A stretch of 64,000 nucleotides of DNA from Sphingobacterium daejeonense (GCF_901472535.1 NZ_LR590470.1:4464001-4528000); one strand, 5' to 3'. Counted from the stretch's first letter, positions 17,924-27,411 are shown. Translations and numbers: made by a program. The notes: generated by a model from the letters alone, not told the origin.

Positions 17924-20446
17924 TTAGAAATTGATATTTATTGAAACTCTAAATCGGTCATTGTTAACATTTGGAAGGACGTTAAAGGAAAGTCGCTTTA
18001 CATATTCTACCTTTAAAACATTCAGAATATTATCGATCCCAACAATTCCTTTCCCAATAAGGTTCACTGTTTGGAACGTGAGTCAATGTCAGCCCCTCCT
18101 TATTGGTATCAAACTCAACAACATTATTACTAATATACGGGTTATTCCTGTCACTTAACTGACCATAGAACATCTGTGCTCCCCACACTTCCCTAAGGTT
18201 CAATTTCTTGATTAGCGGAATTTTGTTGAACAGGAACCCTTGCATTTGGTGGTAAAACTTAACCTTTAAATACTTGTCGGCCACAAATTCCATAGGGTTC
18301 ATCATATCGAAATCAACGGTATGGCGGTCTTCCTTTTGTTTAACATTCGGAAGTTCCAACATGGTGTAAGGTAGGGTTCCCCATATCTTACCACCGGTTA
18401 CCTTTAGGTCAGCGAACCCCAATTGATTCAGGAAAAAACGCTTGGATGCAGAAGCCGTCAGCTTATCGTACTTATACGTGGTGTTCCAAAAACCATCCAA
18501 ACTATGGGTATACATAATATTGAAAACCGGATGTTTTTCAATAATAGTTTTGCGGGTCAAGTTTCTGTAGTAGAATTTTTCGAATGGTGCCCATCTAAAA
18601 TCAATGTGAGCTTCATTGCTCTGTATATGGGTCAGCAACAGATCTGGGTTGCCAGAGTTGATTAGCCTAAGATCACCTACTGTATTTTGGTTTCTATGGG
18701 TAAATCCAGTGCTGATGCTAAAGTGATTGCCAAATTCAAAGACATGCTGCAATTGATAAGCGCGGGTATCAAACCATTTAGTCGGACGGTTTCTTCGTAT
18801 AGAACGGAAGAAACTATCTCCTTTTAGAAATCCTATCTGTTGTCCAGGCTCCATGATGTCATTTTGAATAGACCCTTCGATATAATGTGCCGGAAAGGTA
18901 ACTATCGACTTACCATTCAGGGATACTGCTGTCCGAAGAAAGTATTTCAATCTTGCATCATCTTGCCCATATGCAATATAACCTTCAAAAAATGCTTTAT
19001 CCGTCAATGCTTGAGTGGTACGGCCACCGATTCTAAATCTGTTTCCTTCAATATTGTTTTGGCTATATACATATTCCAGAGGCCCGAGTTCAAACAACCC
19101 CAGATTATAGTAACCTTGAGAAAGCAGGTAACCAACTGCCATCAGGGTTTTGAAGCTTTTCTTTTGATTTAGAGTTTCAATGTTTCTATATGTATTTTGT
19201 TCAGCTTGATTTAAGGCAATTGGCCGTTCGGGAATAGTTATCCCTGCTTGGGGCAAGATTTCCGTAGGTGGGGCCAGCAAAAACATCGGCAGGAAATTTT
19301 TCGCCCAGCTTATAATTATTGTTTACACTAACACGATCAGCAAATATGGACTCGCCTTTTCGAACACCAAAGGTTAGAAATGTACGAGTACTATCGATTA
19401 GCATAATTCCAGAGTCATTTTTGAGGTAATGGAAATTGATTTCACCTTCTTTCACCCAATTCAGGTTGGACTCTTTATCGATCTTTAGGTTAGCTTGTTT
19501 TACGGCATAAGAACCATCCATGCTCACTTGGAGTACACCTTTAAACAACAGATCGGTCTTATTGCGCGGTTCAAAACGCAACTGTATGAAATAACCTTCA
19601 TCATTAAAGATGGTGTCGGTGATATAATATTTATAGAATATCTTCCCATTGTCGGCGATAGGACTTAGGAACTGCTTGTTTAGGATATAGATACTTTCAT
19701 CATATACATCGACCTGTTGAAACATAAAGTTCAGGAACTCCTGTATATTGGGGTTGTTGATATATCGTTTGTCAAACTCTGTCTTTTTCTGGGCGGTAAT
19801 TACCCTTTTAAATTTTGAGGGGTTCTTTTTGCCAAACACTTTGGCGTTGGTTTCTTCCAGATAGAGTGATAATAATTTCTTTCCGTCATAACTGCTGCTA
19901 TCGATGTTTCGGAACAGGAAGTTTAATCCTAGCATTCCTTGTTTACCGGATATTTTGGGATCTAGGAGTCCGAATTTAAGTTTATCATATTGGTCAAACT
20001 CGAGGCTATCCTTTCCTGAAAGCCTGTTTTTATGTTTGTTTCGGATGACGGAGGTCGATCAATTCGACTGCAGGGTTGTTCTTGTTGCTATATTCCTTTT
20101 TATGGCTTATCGATACCGCTTCGATACGGTTGGATTCATCGACCAATTCAAAAACATTGTTTCCAGGTCTGATTGGAAGCGGGACGACAATGGGTTTATA
20201 GCCCATTGCCCGGATTTCGATTTGCTTTGCATTTGAGTCCAGTTTGAGGGTAAAGCTTCCGCTTTTATCTGATGAGGTACCTTTTTTGCTGTTGAGGTCA
20301 GAAATGGTAGCTCCAGGGATTGCTTGTTTTGTTTCTTTTGATTGTACTTTTCCGGAAACAACGGATTGGGCCAACGATGATTTAGCCGTTAAACAAAAAA
20401 CAAACACGAATGCACACCACAAATAGAAGGAAGGAACACTTCTCAT
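17924..20446 (-). CDS. DUF5686-like outer-membrane protein with CarboxypepD_reg domain, three frame breaks
   Basis: Joining four frames gives one protein of ~840 residues. Start MRSVPSFYLWCAF at 20446 with a signal peptide ending SSLAQ, then a CarboxypepD_reg-like domain (VVSGKVQSKETKQAIPGATI), a middle region, and a C-terminal beta-rich barrel-like half. Frame breaks are near 20045 (ELIDL to VIRNKHK), 19270 (VFAGP to EILPQAG) and 18045 (PYWE to GIVGIDNIL). Each is fixed by removing one base. The corrected frame ends at TAA 17924-17926 with VSININF, a C-terminal aromatic as expected for a barrel. This Bacteroidota family has no established biochemical role. The stop is one base before the enoyl-CoA hydratase ATG. 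Confidence 0.8.
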
Positions 20447-20596
20447 AATTAAACCTGAACTTTATAAAGATACAATTTGTTGCGAAAGTTCAAATTATTA
20501 AACGAAAAAAGGGAAAAAATATGTTTCCCTTTTGTGAATTTTGTATTAAGCCATGCCCTTGAAGGTAACACATTAGCCATTCCTGAAGTCCAATTA

Positions 20597-20642
20597 GCCG
20601 TGGCTGGTGACCCATTGCCATGGCTGGTGTCCCCACCTGCCA
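20597..20642. repeat. Family A repeats (two units)
   Basis: GCCGTGGCTGGTGACCC followed by an imperfect hairpin ATGGCTGGTG, TCCC, CACCTGCCAC. It is followed by the ATATCCTTACGCCATT linker and the family D site carrying IS copy 2. Confidence 0.65.
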
Positions 20643-20674
20643 CTGAAAATATCCTTACGCCATTCAACCCTATA

Positions 20675-22126
20675 GGGCAATGTCATTAAGTTAAGGATTT
20701 TATCATGCCGGTTTGTAGTTTGTGTAGGTCCTGTGCTTGCACTTTTTATTCGAGGTCTTAAGCTGCCTTGGGAACGATCTTCCCTTTTCGGATGGGCAAT
20801 GTGTCCTTGAGGAAATAGGCCGTGAGCTCCCTGAGGATTTCCCTTTCCCTGTTTTTGAAAAAGATGGCTATCAGGTTTTCCTTTAATTTTCCGAAGGATT
20901 TGTTCCCGTTGACCTTTCGGGGGTACTTTTTTCGTGGACGTATCGCGGTCGAGCTGGACCTGGGCATCCCTGATCAGTATCGAATGCAGGTTTGACATCA
21001 TCACCGTTGCATAGAAATCCTGCTCGACGGATTCCACCGTCAGCCCGCTGAAGGATTCCATCTGCATGGTATTCTTCAGTTTGGAGATGTTCGTCTCCAC
21101 TCCCCAGCGCCTGAAGTACAGGTCCCCGAACATATCGTTTTCAAACCCCTCTTCCTGCCATAGGTTGGTCGCGATCACCTCCGTGGTCGACTGCAGTTCT
21201 ACCCTGACCAAGCGTATGCGGATCCTTGTTGAGCTGTCCGTGGCGAACCCGCTCTGGCGCAGGCCGCTGATGGAGGCCTGGGTTGGGGCAAGCTCGATGA
21301 CCTGGGAAACCTTTCCCGTCTTCAGGAACCTCTTGACGAACTCCAGCGAATCCTTCGCCCTGATCACGAACTTGCGCTCGCTCTCCTGCCAGCTATGGAG
21401 CGCGAACATCTTGAACGTCGAATAGTACCTGTCATAGATGGCAATGGAGTCCACGGGCAGTTCCTCGATCCAATGAGAGGCCAGGGTCAGCTCGCTGGTC
21501 CGGTATGGGGCTATGCAGGCATGGGTCACCAGGTCGTTCAGCACATCGTAGTGATAGAAGGTCTTTGCCTGCACGAAGCTGGAGTTCTGGTTGCTCTGGC
21601 CGCCAAAGTGGGCCTGCAGGGAAGGTGTGTTCACCAGGGCAAGGTTGGAGCCGTCAACTGCGATCAGGCGGTAGCCCATCCATCTCCGGGTATCCCCGAA
21701 GCATGGCGCAGGAAGCTCTCGCAGAGCACCCGGTTCCAGACCAGGAAGAAAAGGGGGCTCAGCTTGCTCCCCTGCTGGGAAAAGGCACTCACCGAGCAAC
21801 TGATCTTCTTGCCCAGCTCACCAAAGAAACCTTCCAGTTCGACAGAGAGGGTCCGCTTGCACATCTTGGCGATCAGCAGGACCAATCTCTCGAAATTGAG
21901 CTTGCGGTCCCGGGTGAAATGGGTTTTGGAATTCCTGAAAAGATTGAGCAGCAAAGGATCTGCTAAACAGATAGAAATAAAATTTTTTAGGTCTGATATG
22001 ATTTTAAGTGCTATTTTTACATCGGCCATAAACACGCTTGTTTAGATTTGTTTAGTAGTGAATTCAAAATTAAACATTTACGTGATTTGTGGCCTTATTT
22101 TTTTTCTTAACTTAATGACATTGCCC
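20675..22126 (-). mobile_element. IS4-family insertion sequence, second (decayed) copy
   Basis: Same 21-bp terminal inverted repeats as the element at 3744-5193, and nearly identical inside, but in the opposite orientation. With CAATG/CATTG ends the target duplication is 10 bp (CCCTATAGGG). The target is again a family D repeat (CAACCCTATAGGGGTG). Confidence 0.92.
20703..22029 (-). pseudogene. IS4-family transposase with three single-base indels
   Basis: Compared with the intact transposase at 3840-5165, this copy lacks one base near 21700 (after FLRHA), has an extra A in the run at ~20935 (before the KYPQKVNG segment) and another extra A near 20790 (RKG). The catalytic core from RRWMGYRLIAVDG through the YFRRWGVETNISKLK signature remains in one frame, but no full-length protein is encoded. 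Given the general indel level of this sequence, part of the damage may be error rather than decay. Confidence 0.85.
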
Positions 22127-22241
22127 TATAGGGGTGTAACTATTATAGGCGTTTTTGGTTACTTTTGCGCCTCAAAAGTAACACCAGCTTTGCCATGCAA
22201 TGGCATTATTCCTATGGATGGTTGGTGCGGACACCAACCAT
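22127..22241. repeat. Composite repeat: right half of D, truncated inverted C, perfect A
   Basis: 22127-22146 is TATAGGGGTGTAACTATTAT (D). 22147-22210 is the first part of C in inverted orientation (GGTTACTTTTGCGCCTCAAA). 22218-22241 is a perfect A hairpin (ATGGTTGGTG, loop CGGA). Confidence 0.7.
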
Positions 22242-22408
22242 GGCCTGTAAGCGGACAAGTCAAACCTTTCATTCCCCGCACGGGAACTATGTCTTGTTAT
22301 TTCCGTTTTTCAAATGACCAAAATCATTTTTCCAAACATTGCCATCCAAATGCCTGTTTTTCAATTGTTTGCAACAACTGAAAAACACTGTCCATTTGTA
22401 ACATATTC
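22242..22408. other. Intergenic stretch upstream of the hmp operator
   Basis: About 170 bp without an ORF, RNA gene or recognised repeat. Becomes AT-rich towards the hmp promoter. Confidence 0.4.
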
Positions 22409-22432
22409 AAAAAAGACAAATTTGTCTTTTTT
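22409..22432. promoter_or_regulatory. Perfect 24-bp palindrome, candidate operator of hmp
   Basis: Each half-site reads AAAAAAGACAAA and its complement follows without spacer. It ends 6 bp before the hmp -7 box and so covers the -33 region, a position suited to repression. In other bacteria hmp is controlled by NO-responsive regulators (NsrR of the Rrf2 family, or Crp/Fnr types). Which one acts here is not shown; no regulator gene is adjacent. Confidence 0.6.
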
Positions 22433-22438
22433 GTTTTC

Positions 22439-22446
22439 TAATTTTG
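22439..22446 (+). promoter_or_regulatory. hmp promoter -7 box
   Basis: TAATTTTG, exact TAnnTTTG match, 46 bp before the chosen hmp ATG. Confidence 0.6.
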
Positions 22447-22492
22447 TAGGAAGTTAAGAATTAAATAGTTGAGAGAATTAAAGATCAAAGTG

Positions 22493-23701
22493 ATGAACGA
22501 ACAACAAATTGCACTAATTAAAGCTACCGTACCAGTATTAAAAGAAAATGGCATTTTATTGACCAGTTATTTTTATGAGCGTATGTTCAAGCATAATCCT
22601 GAGCTTAAGCATGTTTTCAATATGGGTAACCAAAAATCAGGAAAGCAACAAACGGCATTGGCAATGGCAGTGCTGGCATATGCTGAGAATATTGAGAATC
22701 CATCTGTATTAATGGGAGTTGTAGACCATATTGGGCATAAACATACTAGTTTAGATATCCGTCCTGAGCATTATCAGATCGTCGGCAACCACCTTATATC
22801 ATCCATAAAAGAGGTTTTGGGCGAAAGCGCAACGGATGAGCTTCTTGAAGCATGGACCATTGCCTACAATCAGTTGGCCGCGATTATGTCGGGCCATGAA
22901 GCTCATATTTTATGATGATAAGGTTAAAAAATCAGGAGGTTGGACTGGCTGGCGACCATTTACAGTAAAAGATAGAGTCAATGAATCGGAGGAAATAACT
23001 TCATTCTACCTCTACCCTACCGATGGCGGAAAAATTGCTGAGCATCTTCCGGGACAATATATCTCCGTTCGTTTGTTCCTGCAGAGCTGGACTTGCTACA
23101 ACCGAGACAATATTCAGTTTCAAACTCTCCCAATGGTGAATATTATAGAATTTCCGTTAAGAAGGAAAAAGGCAGTACCCATCCAGATGGCATGATCAGC
23201 AATCGTTTACATGATCATGTGCAAGTTGGAGATACCATTGAATTGTCCTCACCTTCAGGAAATTTTGTATTGCAGAATAAGGAGGAAGGTCAGCCTCAGG
23301 TTTTCATCAGCGGTGGAATCGGACAGACCCCATTATTGGCGATGGTGGAAGATTTGATTTTCAACAAAAACACCGATCAGCCCATTGTTTGGGTACATGG
23401 TTGTAGAAATGAACGGGTTCATGCCTTTAAAAACAGGTTAAGGGAATTGTCTGCAGCGAATTTAGCATTTCAGAACCACCTGTTCTATGAGCAGCAGGAG
23501 GCTGAGAACGGAAATATAAAATGCGGAATAGTAGATCTTCAACAGATCGAAGACAAGATTTTGTTGGATGATGCTAACTATTACCTATGTGGTCCTGCAG
23601 GATTTATAAGAAAGCAATATGAATATTTAAAGCAGGCTGGTGTGGATCCGTCATCGATTCACTTTGAGGAATTTGGACCAGCATCATTATCCTTGAATTA
23701 G
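22493..23701 (+). CDS. hmp: Flavohemoglobin (nitric oxide dioxygenase), two frame breaks
   Basis: About 400 residues after joining three frames. Oxidises NO to nitrate using O2 and NAD(P)H. The globin domain (1-~140) has the B10 Tyr in LTSYFYERMF, E7 Gln in GNQKSGKQQ and proximal His in IGHKHTSLDIRPEHY. The FAD domain follows (RPFTVKDRV, HLPGQYISV, QPRQYSVSN), then the NAD domain (ISGGIGQTPLLAM, YLCGPAGFI). Frame breaks: one extra T at 22908-22911 (EAHI to YDDKV), and one missing base near 23081 (RLFLP to ELDLLQPRQYS). The start MNEQQIALIKATV at 22493 matches the family; the TTG at 22469 would add eight atypical residues. The hemerythrin-like gene follows after 64 bp. Confidence 0.93.
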
Positions 23702-23765
23702 TATTTATACAGTATTAGATAATGGCGCCTTAGGAGGTGCCAATATTTCAATTAATAAAATAACC

Positions 23766-24251
23766 ATGGAACCAAAACCACTTAAAAGACACAAGGCTCT
23801 TCAACCTCTCAGCAAGGAGCATCATTTTGCATTGCTTTTATGCTGGAAGATAAGGCGTGGATTAGAATTAGAGATTGACCCAGAAAGGATTGGCCGATAT
23901 TTGGAGAAAATGTGGAGCCATCAATTGGACTTGCATTTCAACATTGAGGAGGAATTTGTATTCCCTATACTTGATAATGACAATAAATTGGTGCATGATG
24001 CCATTTCAGATCACCGAGCAATAAAGCGACTGATACTAAACGAACCTTTCACCGAGAAATCACTGAACCGTATTGAGGAAAAGCTAGAGGCACATATCAG
24101 GATGGAGGAACGTCAGTTATTTCCATTGGTTCAATCCTTGGCCTCGGAAGAGCAGATGGCGTATATCAATTCAAAGCATGACCATCCGATCACGGAGTTG
24201 CTGTGGGAGGATGAGTTTTGGGTGTTAGGAGACATTAGACATAAGACATAG
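23766..24251 (+). CDS. Hemerythrin-like domain protein
   Basis: 161 residues, cytoplasmic, all helical by composition. Candidate di-iron ligands of the HHE fold can be seen: His in SKEHHFALL (~20), His/Glu in LDLHFNIEEEFVFP (~55), His in SDHRAIK (~82) and His/Glu in LEAHIRMEERQLFP (~110). Location just behind flavohemoglobin suggests a role in handling NO, O2 or iron under nitrosative stress, as for RIC/YtfE relatives, but it lacks the YtfE N-terminal ScdA domain. The last codons (GDIRHKT) are encoded by an AGACATA repeat, so the C-terminal tail was probably extended by repeat sequence. Confidence 0.82.
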   Translation: MEPKPLKRHKALQPLSKEHHFALLLCWKIRRGLELEIDPERIGRYLEKMWSHQLDLHFNIEEEFVFPILDNDNKLVHDAISDHRAIKRLILNEPFTEKSLNRIEEKLEAHIRMEERQLFPLVQSLASEEQMAYINSKHDHPITELLWEDEFWVLGDIRHKT

Positions 24252-24258
24252 ACATAGA
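24228..24258 (+). repeat. AGACATA-type repeat overlapping a stop codon
   Basis: GAGACATTAGACATAAGACA, then TAGACATAGA. Here the repeat begins inside the coding sequence and supplies the TAG stop of the hemerythrin-like gene. Confidence 0.65.
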
Positions 24259-24287
24259 ATTGGCTGCACTTCTTTTGGCAGCGGCAT

Positions 24288-24332
24288 GGGTTGGTGGCCC
24301 CACCAACAATATTACTCTGTAACTATTATAGC
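24288..24332. repeat. Degenerate A and D units
   Basis: Imperfect hairpin GGTTGGTGGCCCCACCAAC, then a D remnant CTGTAACTATTATAG (24316-24330). Confidence 0.5.
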
Positions 24333-24423
24333 TCCAAAATAGTTTCCTGAGCTAAAGCTCAGGAATGACAGACGCCATTTTTTAAAAGGGCCTTCAAGCT
24401 CTCAAACTGGCTTGCATTCTTCA

Positions 24424-24670
24424 GCCCGCTCATTTTCAGTGGCGGAAGGATGGATAAAATGCGGCGGCCAATGTGCGTCGGGATTGACCTTGGATGCTTT
24501 CAAGCAATTATCTCCTCCAAAGAGATAATTGATTAGAACGGCATCCTCGGCAAAAAGGCATTTTGTCCATGTGGGTTAAACTTGTGCGACAAGCCACCTT
24601 AAATGAGCAAGCGTTTTGGTTACTTTTGCGCCTCAAAAGTAACATTCCATGCCATGAAATGGTATTGTCC
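24424..24670 (-). repeat. Family C repeat, full-length inverted copy
   Basis: Matches 3376-3617 in reverse complement along its whole length. The central stem is kept (CAATTATCTC with GAGATAATTG) although the loop sequence differs, so the structure is conserved while the loop drifts. No coding capacity. Confidence 0.75.
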
Positions 24671-24675
24671 TATGG

Positions 24676-24699
24676 ATGGTTGGTGGGGACACCAACCAT
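24676..24699. repeat. Perfect family A hairpin
   Basis: Stem ATGGTTGGTG, loop GGGA; 6 bp after the end of the family C copy and 43 bp before the next start codon. Confidence 0.8.
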
Positions 24700-24742
24700 A
24701 GTGTCCTAAAACAATCCCCTTTCCTTATCTGTTCTTTAAACA

Positions 24743-26425
24743 ATGGATAACAAACAAAAATCACACAGATGGAAAATCTGGGTAGGCATCCTTGCTGCCT
24801 TGATTTTATTGATATTAGGGGGGCTATATTTTGTTTCTTATAAATTGGAACCCATGTTGGACAATAAGCTGAAGGAAGGAATCACCAACTCCTCCGAAGG
24901 ACTTTACAGCATTGAGTACAGTGACCTGGACTTAGATATCGCGGGTGGAAATCTTACGCTAAAGGACATTCTTCTCAAAAATGACAGTGCTGCCTATATA
25001 AAGTTGGATAGTGCCAAAAAAGCACCCAATACAAGGTTTGAGGCTAGGGCGGACCATTTAGCGATTAGTGGTGTCAGTGTATGGGGGATATTAGTCAATA
25101 AGAAGATCGATATTGGAACCATTGCTCTAGATTCCTTGAAAGCGAAGGTCTTACTCCGGGATAGGCCTTATAATAAAGATAAAAAGGAAGAAAAAGGCCC
25201 TTATGCTATGATCAAGAATCGTTTTAAGTCATTGGGAGTAGATGAGTTTCGGGCGAAGGGCATTGATTTGGAACTTGCGGACCTAAACAAGGAAGGCACA
25301 AAACCAAAAAAGGTGAATGGAGTTGACTTAGCCGTTGACAATTTTCTGATTGATGAACATTCGGGCTCTGACAGCACGAGGTTTCTGTATTCCAAGAATA
25401 TCTCCTTGCACATTCCGGGGTTCAAGACCAATTTGGAGGGAGCGCCATATACGTTTAGCTTCAAAGACCTAAAGTTCAGCTCAAAAAATCGGGATGCTCA
25501 GATTTCCAAGTTGAGCTTGCAGCCTACATTGAGCTTAGAGGCTTTTGCAAAACAGGACAAACTGAACAAACCAAGGATAGAACTGGACCTGGATTCAACA
25601 TGGATTACAGGTATAAATATGGACAAACTATTGGCAGAAAAATTATTTGAGGCCGATAGAGCTCATGTTGTCGGTGGAGTTTTTGATCTTTCCAAGGACA
25701 AACGCTATCAATTGGAGAACGTCTCCAAAGTGGGCCAATCGCCAGCCCAACAGCTGATGAAGGTAGGCTTGCCATTTTCTATAAAAGCAGTAAAAGTAAG
25801 TGGCATAGACCTCAGTTATGCTCAGATCAGCGATAAGTACTTTAGGGAAGGAAAAATAGAGTTCAAAAACATCATGGGGACATTGAAAAATGTAAGCAAC
25901 GATACAACTGTTTTGCGCAGAAACAAGAATATGACGGCAGACTTGGTGGGCAATATTTATGGGGAAGGTCGTCTGAGTGCGTTTTTCACCTTTGACATGC
26001 TCAGCAAGGCTGGCAATCACTCTTATAAAGGGAGATTGACGGCTATGAAAGTAGGGGCGTACAACCGGATTTTGGAACCACTATTGAATATTAGATTGGC
26101 TGAAGGAAATATTGAAAAGATTACTTTTGATATGCATGGCAATGATGTGAAGAATTGGGGGAAGTTCACATTTGACTACAACCACCTGAAGGTTGATGTA
26201 TTGAAGCATCCGGAAAAGGGACCAGGCAAGAAAGGGATTCTTTCTTTTATAGCAAACAAATTCTTTATCAATGACAGCAATCCCGATGCAAATGGGAAGT
26301 ATCATGTTGCTCAGGTAGATTATGAACGAAATCCAAATCACCCTTTTTTCAAGGTGGTATGGCAGAGTTTGTTGCAAGGGATTATTGAATGTACAGGGAC
26401 GGATCCTAAATATTTGCCTTTGTAA
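24743..26425 (+). CDS. AsmA-like/DUF748-type envelope protein, single N-terminal membrane anchor
   Basis: 560 residues. A basic N-terminus is followed by one membrane helix (WVGILAALILLILGGLYFV, ~11-30), then a long periplasm-facing region rich in beta-strand repeats (LDSLKAKVLLRD, VNGVDLAVDNFLID). This resembles the AsmA/TamB-like group of phospholipid or envelope-assembly proteins, but the assignment rests on architecture rather than a diagnostic motif. The C-terminal block NDSNPDANGKYHVAQVDYER...WQSLLQGI closely matches the protein encoded at 62630-64000, so the two are paralogues. Monocistronic, behind a large repeat island. Confidence 0.7.
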   Translation: MDNKQKSHRWKIWVGILAALILLILGGLYFVSYKLEPMLDNKLKEGITNSSEGLYSIEYSDLDLDIAGGNLTLKDILLKNDSAAYIKLDSAKKAPNTRFEARADHLAISGVSVWGILVNKKIDIGTIALDSLKAKVLLRDRPYNKDKKEEKGPYAMIKNRFKSLGVDEFRAKGIDLELADLNKEGTKPKKVNGVDLAVDNFLIDEHSGSDSTRFLYSKNISLHIPGFKTNLEGAPYTFSFKDLKFSSKNRDAQISKLSLQPTLSLEAFAKQDKLNKPRIELDLDSTWITGINMDKLLAEKLFEADRAHVVGGVFDLSKDKRYQLENVSKVGQSPAQQLMKVGLPFSIKAVKVSGIDLSYAQISDKYFREGKIEFKNIMGTLKNVSNDTTVLRRNKNMTADLVGNIYGEGRLSAFFTFDMLSKAGNHSYKGRLTAMKVGAYNRILEPLLNIRLAEGNIEKITFDMHGNDVKNWGKFTFDYNHLKVDVLKHPEKGPGKKGILSFIANKFFINDSNPDANGKYHVAQVDYERNPNHPFFKVVWQSLLQGIIECTGTDPKYLPL

Positions 26426-26440
26426 TTGCTTCAAAAAATA

Positions 26441-26556
26441 GTGGTCGGCGAAGACACCGACCACGGCTTCTTGACCGTGCTTCAGATCTTGCTTTTATAA
26501 GAAATGCTGGCGCAAGTCTCTGCGATGGCCTTTGCGCCGGACGGACTTGTGCTTCA
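26441..26556. repeat. Family A hairpin followed by family B repeat, left of the RAYT gene
   Basis: A at 26441-26464 (GTGGTCGGCG, AAGA, CACCGACCAC; one mismatch). B at 26498-26556 (ATGCTGGCGCAAGTCTCTGC, then GGACGGACTTGTGCTTCAGC). Confidence 0.7.
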
Positions 26557-26726
26557 GCATGCTGCCTCAAATCTCAGCCATGGCTTTTGCACCAGCATTG
26601 GCTTTGCTAAAATCGTTGATGTTACTAGTATTTCTAAAGTAACTTAAAAGTTATAAATATTTAATACAAACTTAAATTTTTTAATATCAAATAGTGTTAT
26701 ATTAAATACTCATAAATGACTTAATC
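26557..26726. other. AT-rich upstream region of the RAYT gene
   Basis: 26557-26625 holds degenerate B-like text (ATGGCTTTTGCACCAGCATT). From 26640 the sequence becomes extremely AT-rich up to the ATG. No clear promoter box. Confidence 0.4.
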
Positions 26727-27272
26727 ATGAGTACTAGATATAAAATTTTTGATAATAGCCTTAAATATTTTGTGACTCTAACGGTTGTTGGTTGGATTGA
26801 TGTATTTAGCAATAAATTATATAGAGACATTATTATAAAAAGTCTAGAACATTGCATAGTCCATAAAGGATTGAAAGTACATACTTGGGTTATCATGACC
26901 AATCATATGCATATGATTATTAGTTGCAAAAAGGGATATTTCTTATCAAATATTTTAAGAGACTTTAAAAAGTTTACATCTCAGGAGATATTGACAATAA
27001 TTAATAATAATCACGAAAGCAGAAAAGAATGGATGGTTCAATTTTTCAAAAATGCAGGTCGAAAAAATTCAAATAATGTAAATTATCAGTTTTGGATTCA
27101 AGATAATCATCCTATCTATATTGATAATTCTACATTTATATATAATCAAAAGTTGCAATACATACATAATAACCCAGTTAAAAGTGGAATTGTAGAAAAT
27201 GCAGAAGAGTATCTCTATAGTAGTGCTAGAGATTATTACGGACTAAAAGGACTATTAAAAAAATTGAAATGA
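26727..27272 (+). CDS. REP-associated tyrosine transposase (RAYT; Y1/HUH, IS200-like fold)
   Basis: 181 residues. The HUH motif is visible as MTNHMHMIIS (~58-67), followed by the family's SNILRDFKKFTSQEIL and the C-terminal YIHNNPVKSGIVENAEEYLYSSARDY, characteristic of stand-alone COG1943/RAYT proteins. This class cuts single-stranded DNA at REP hairpins through a tyrosine and is thought to spread them. The gene is far more AT-rich than its neighbours, suggesting transfer. It has no IS200-type ends of its own, but is flanked by family B repeats in inverted orientation (26498 and 27312) with a family A hairpin on the left, the usual RAYT/REP arrangement. Intact reading frame. Confidence 0.88.
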   Translation: MSTRYKIFDNSLKYFVTLTVVGWIDVFSNKLYRDIIIKSLEHCIVHKGLKVHTWVIMTNHMHMIISCKKGYFLSNILRDFKKFTSQEILTIINNNHESRKEWMVQFFKNAGRKNSNNVNYQFWIQDNHPIYIDNSTFIYNQKLQYIHNNPVKSGIVENAEEYLYSSARDYYGLKGLLKKLK

Positions 27273-27311
27273 GTTATTGAACAAATTTTCAACTATTGGT
27301 TTTCAATAGGG

Positions 27312-27395
27312 AAAGCTAGCACAAGGTCTTAACGGGCATAAGGGCACAAGTTAGCCCTGAGCATTGGCCAGCACTGAGACTTGCGCCAGCGGAGC
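27312..27395 (-). repeat. Family B repeats right of the RAYT gene, one inverted
   Basis: 27312-27340 begins GCTAGCACAAGGTCTTAACG. 27366-27395 ends ACTGAGACTTGCGCCAGCGG, the inverted form of the left copy's GCTGGCGCAAGTCTCT. The gene is thus bracketed by inverted repeats. Confidence 0.7.
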
Positions 27396-27411
27396 CGAAC
27401 GGTGGCTATTG

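Noticed and set aside
21395..22045. Long ORF (216 codons) antisense to the second IS transposase, and similar ones over 3903-4452
   Set aside because: Shadow frames caused by the GC-rich IS; the transposase reading with DDE residues explains the region.
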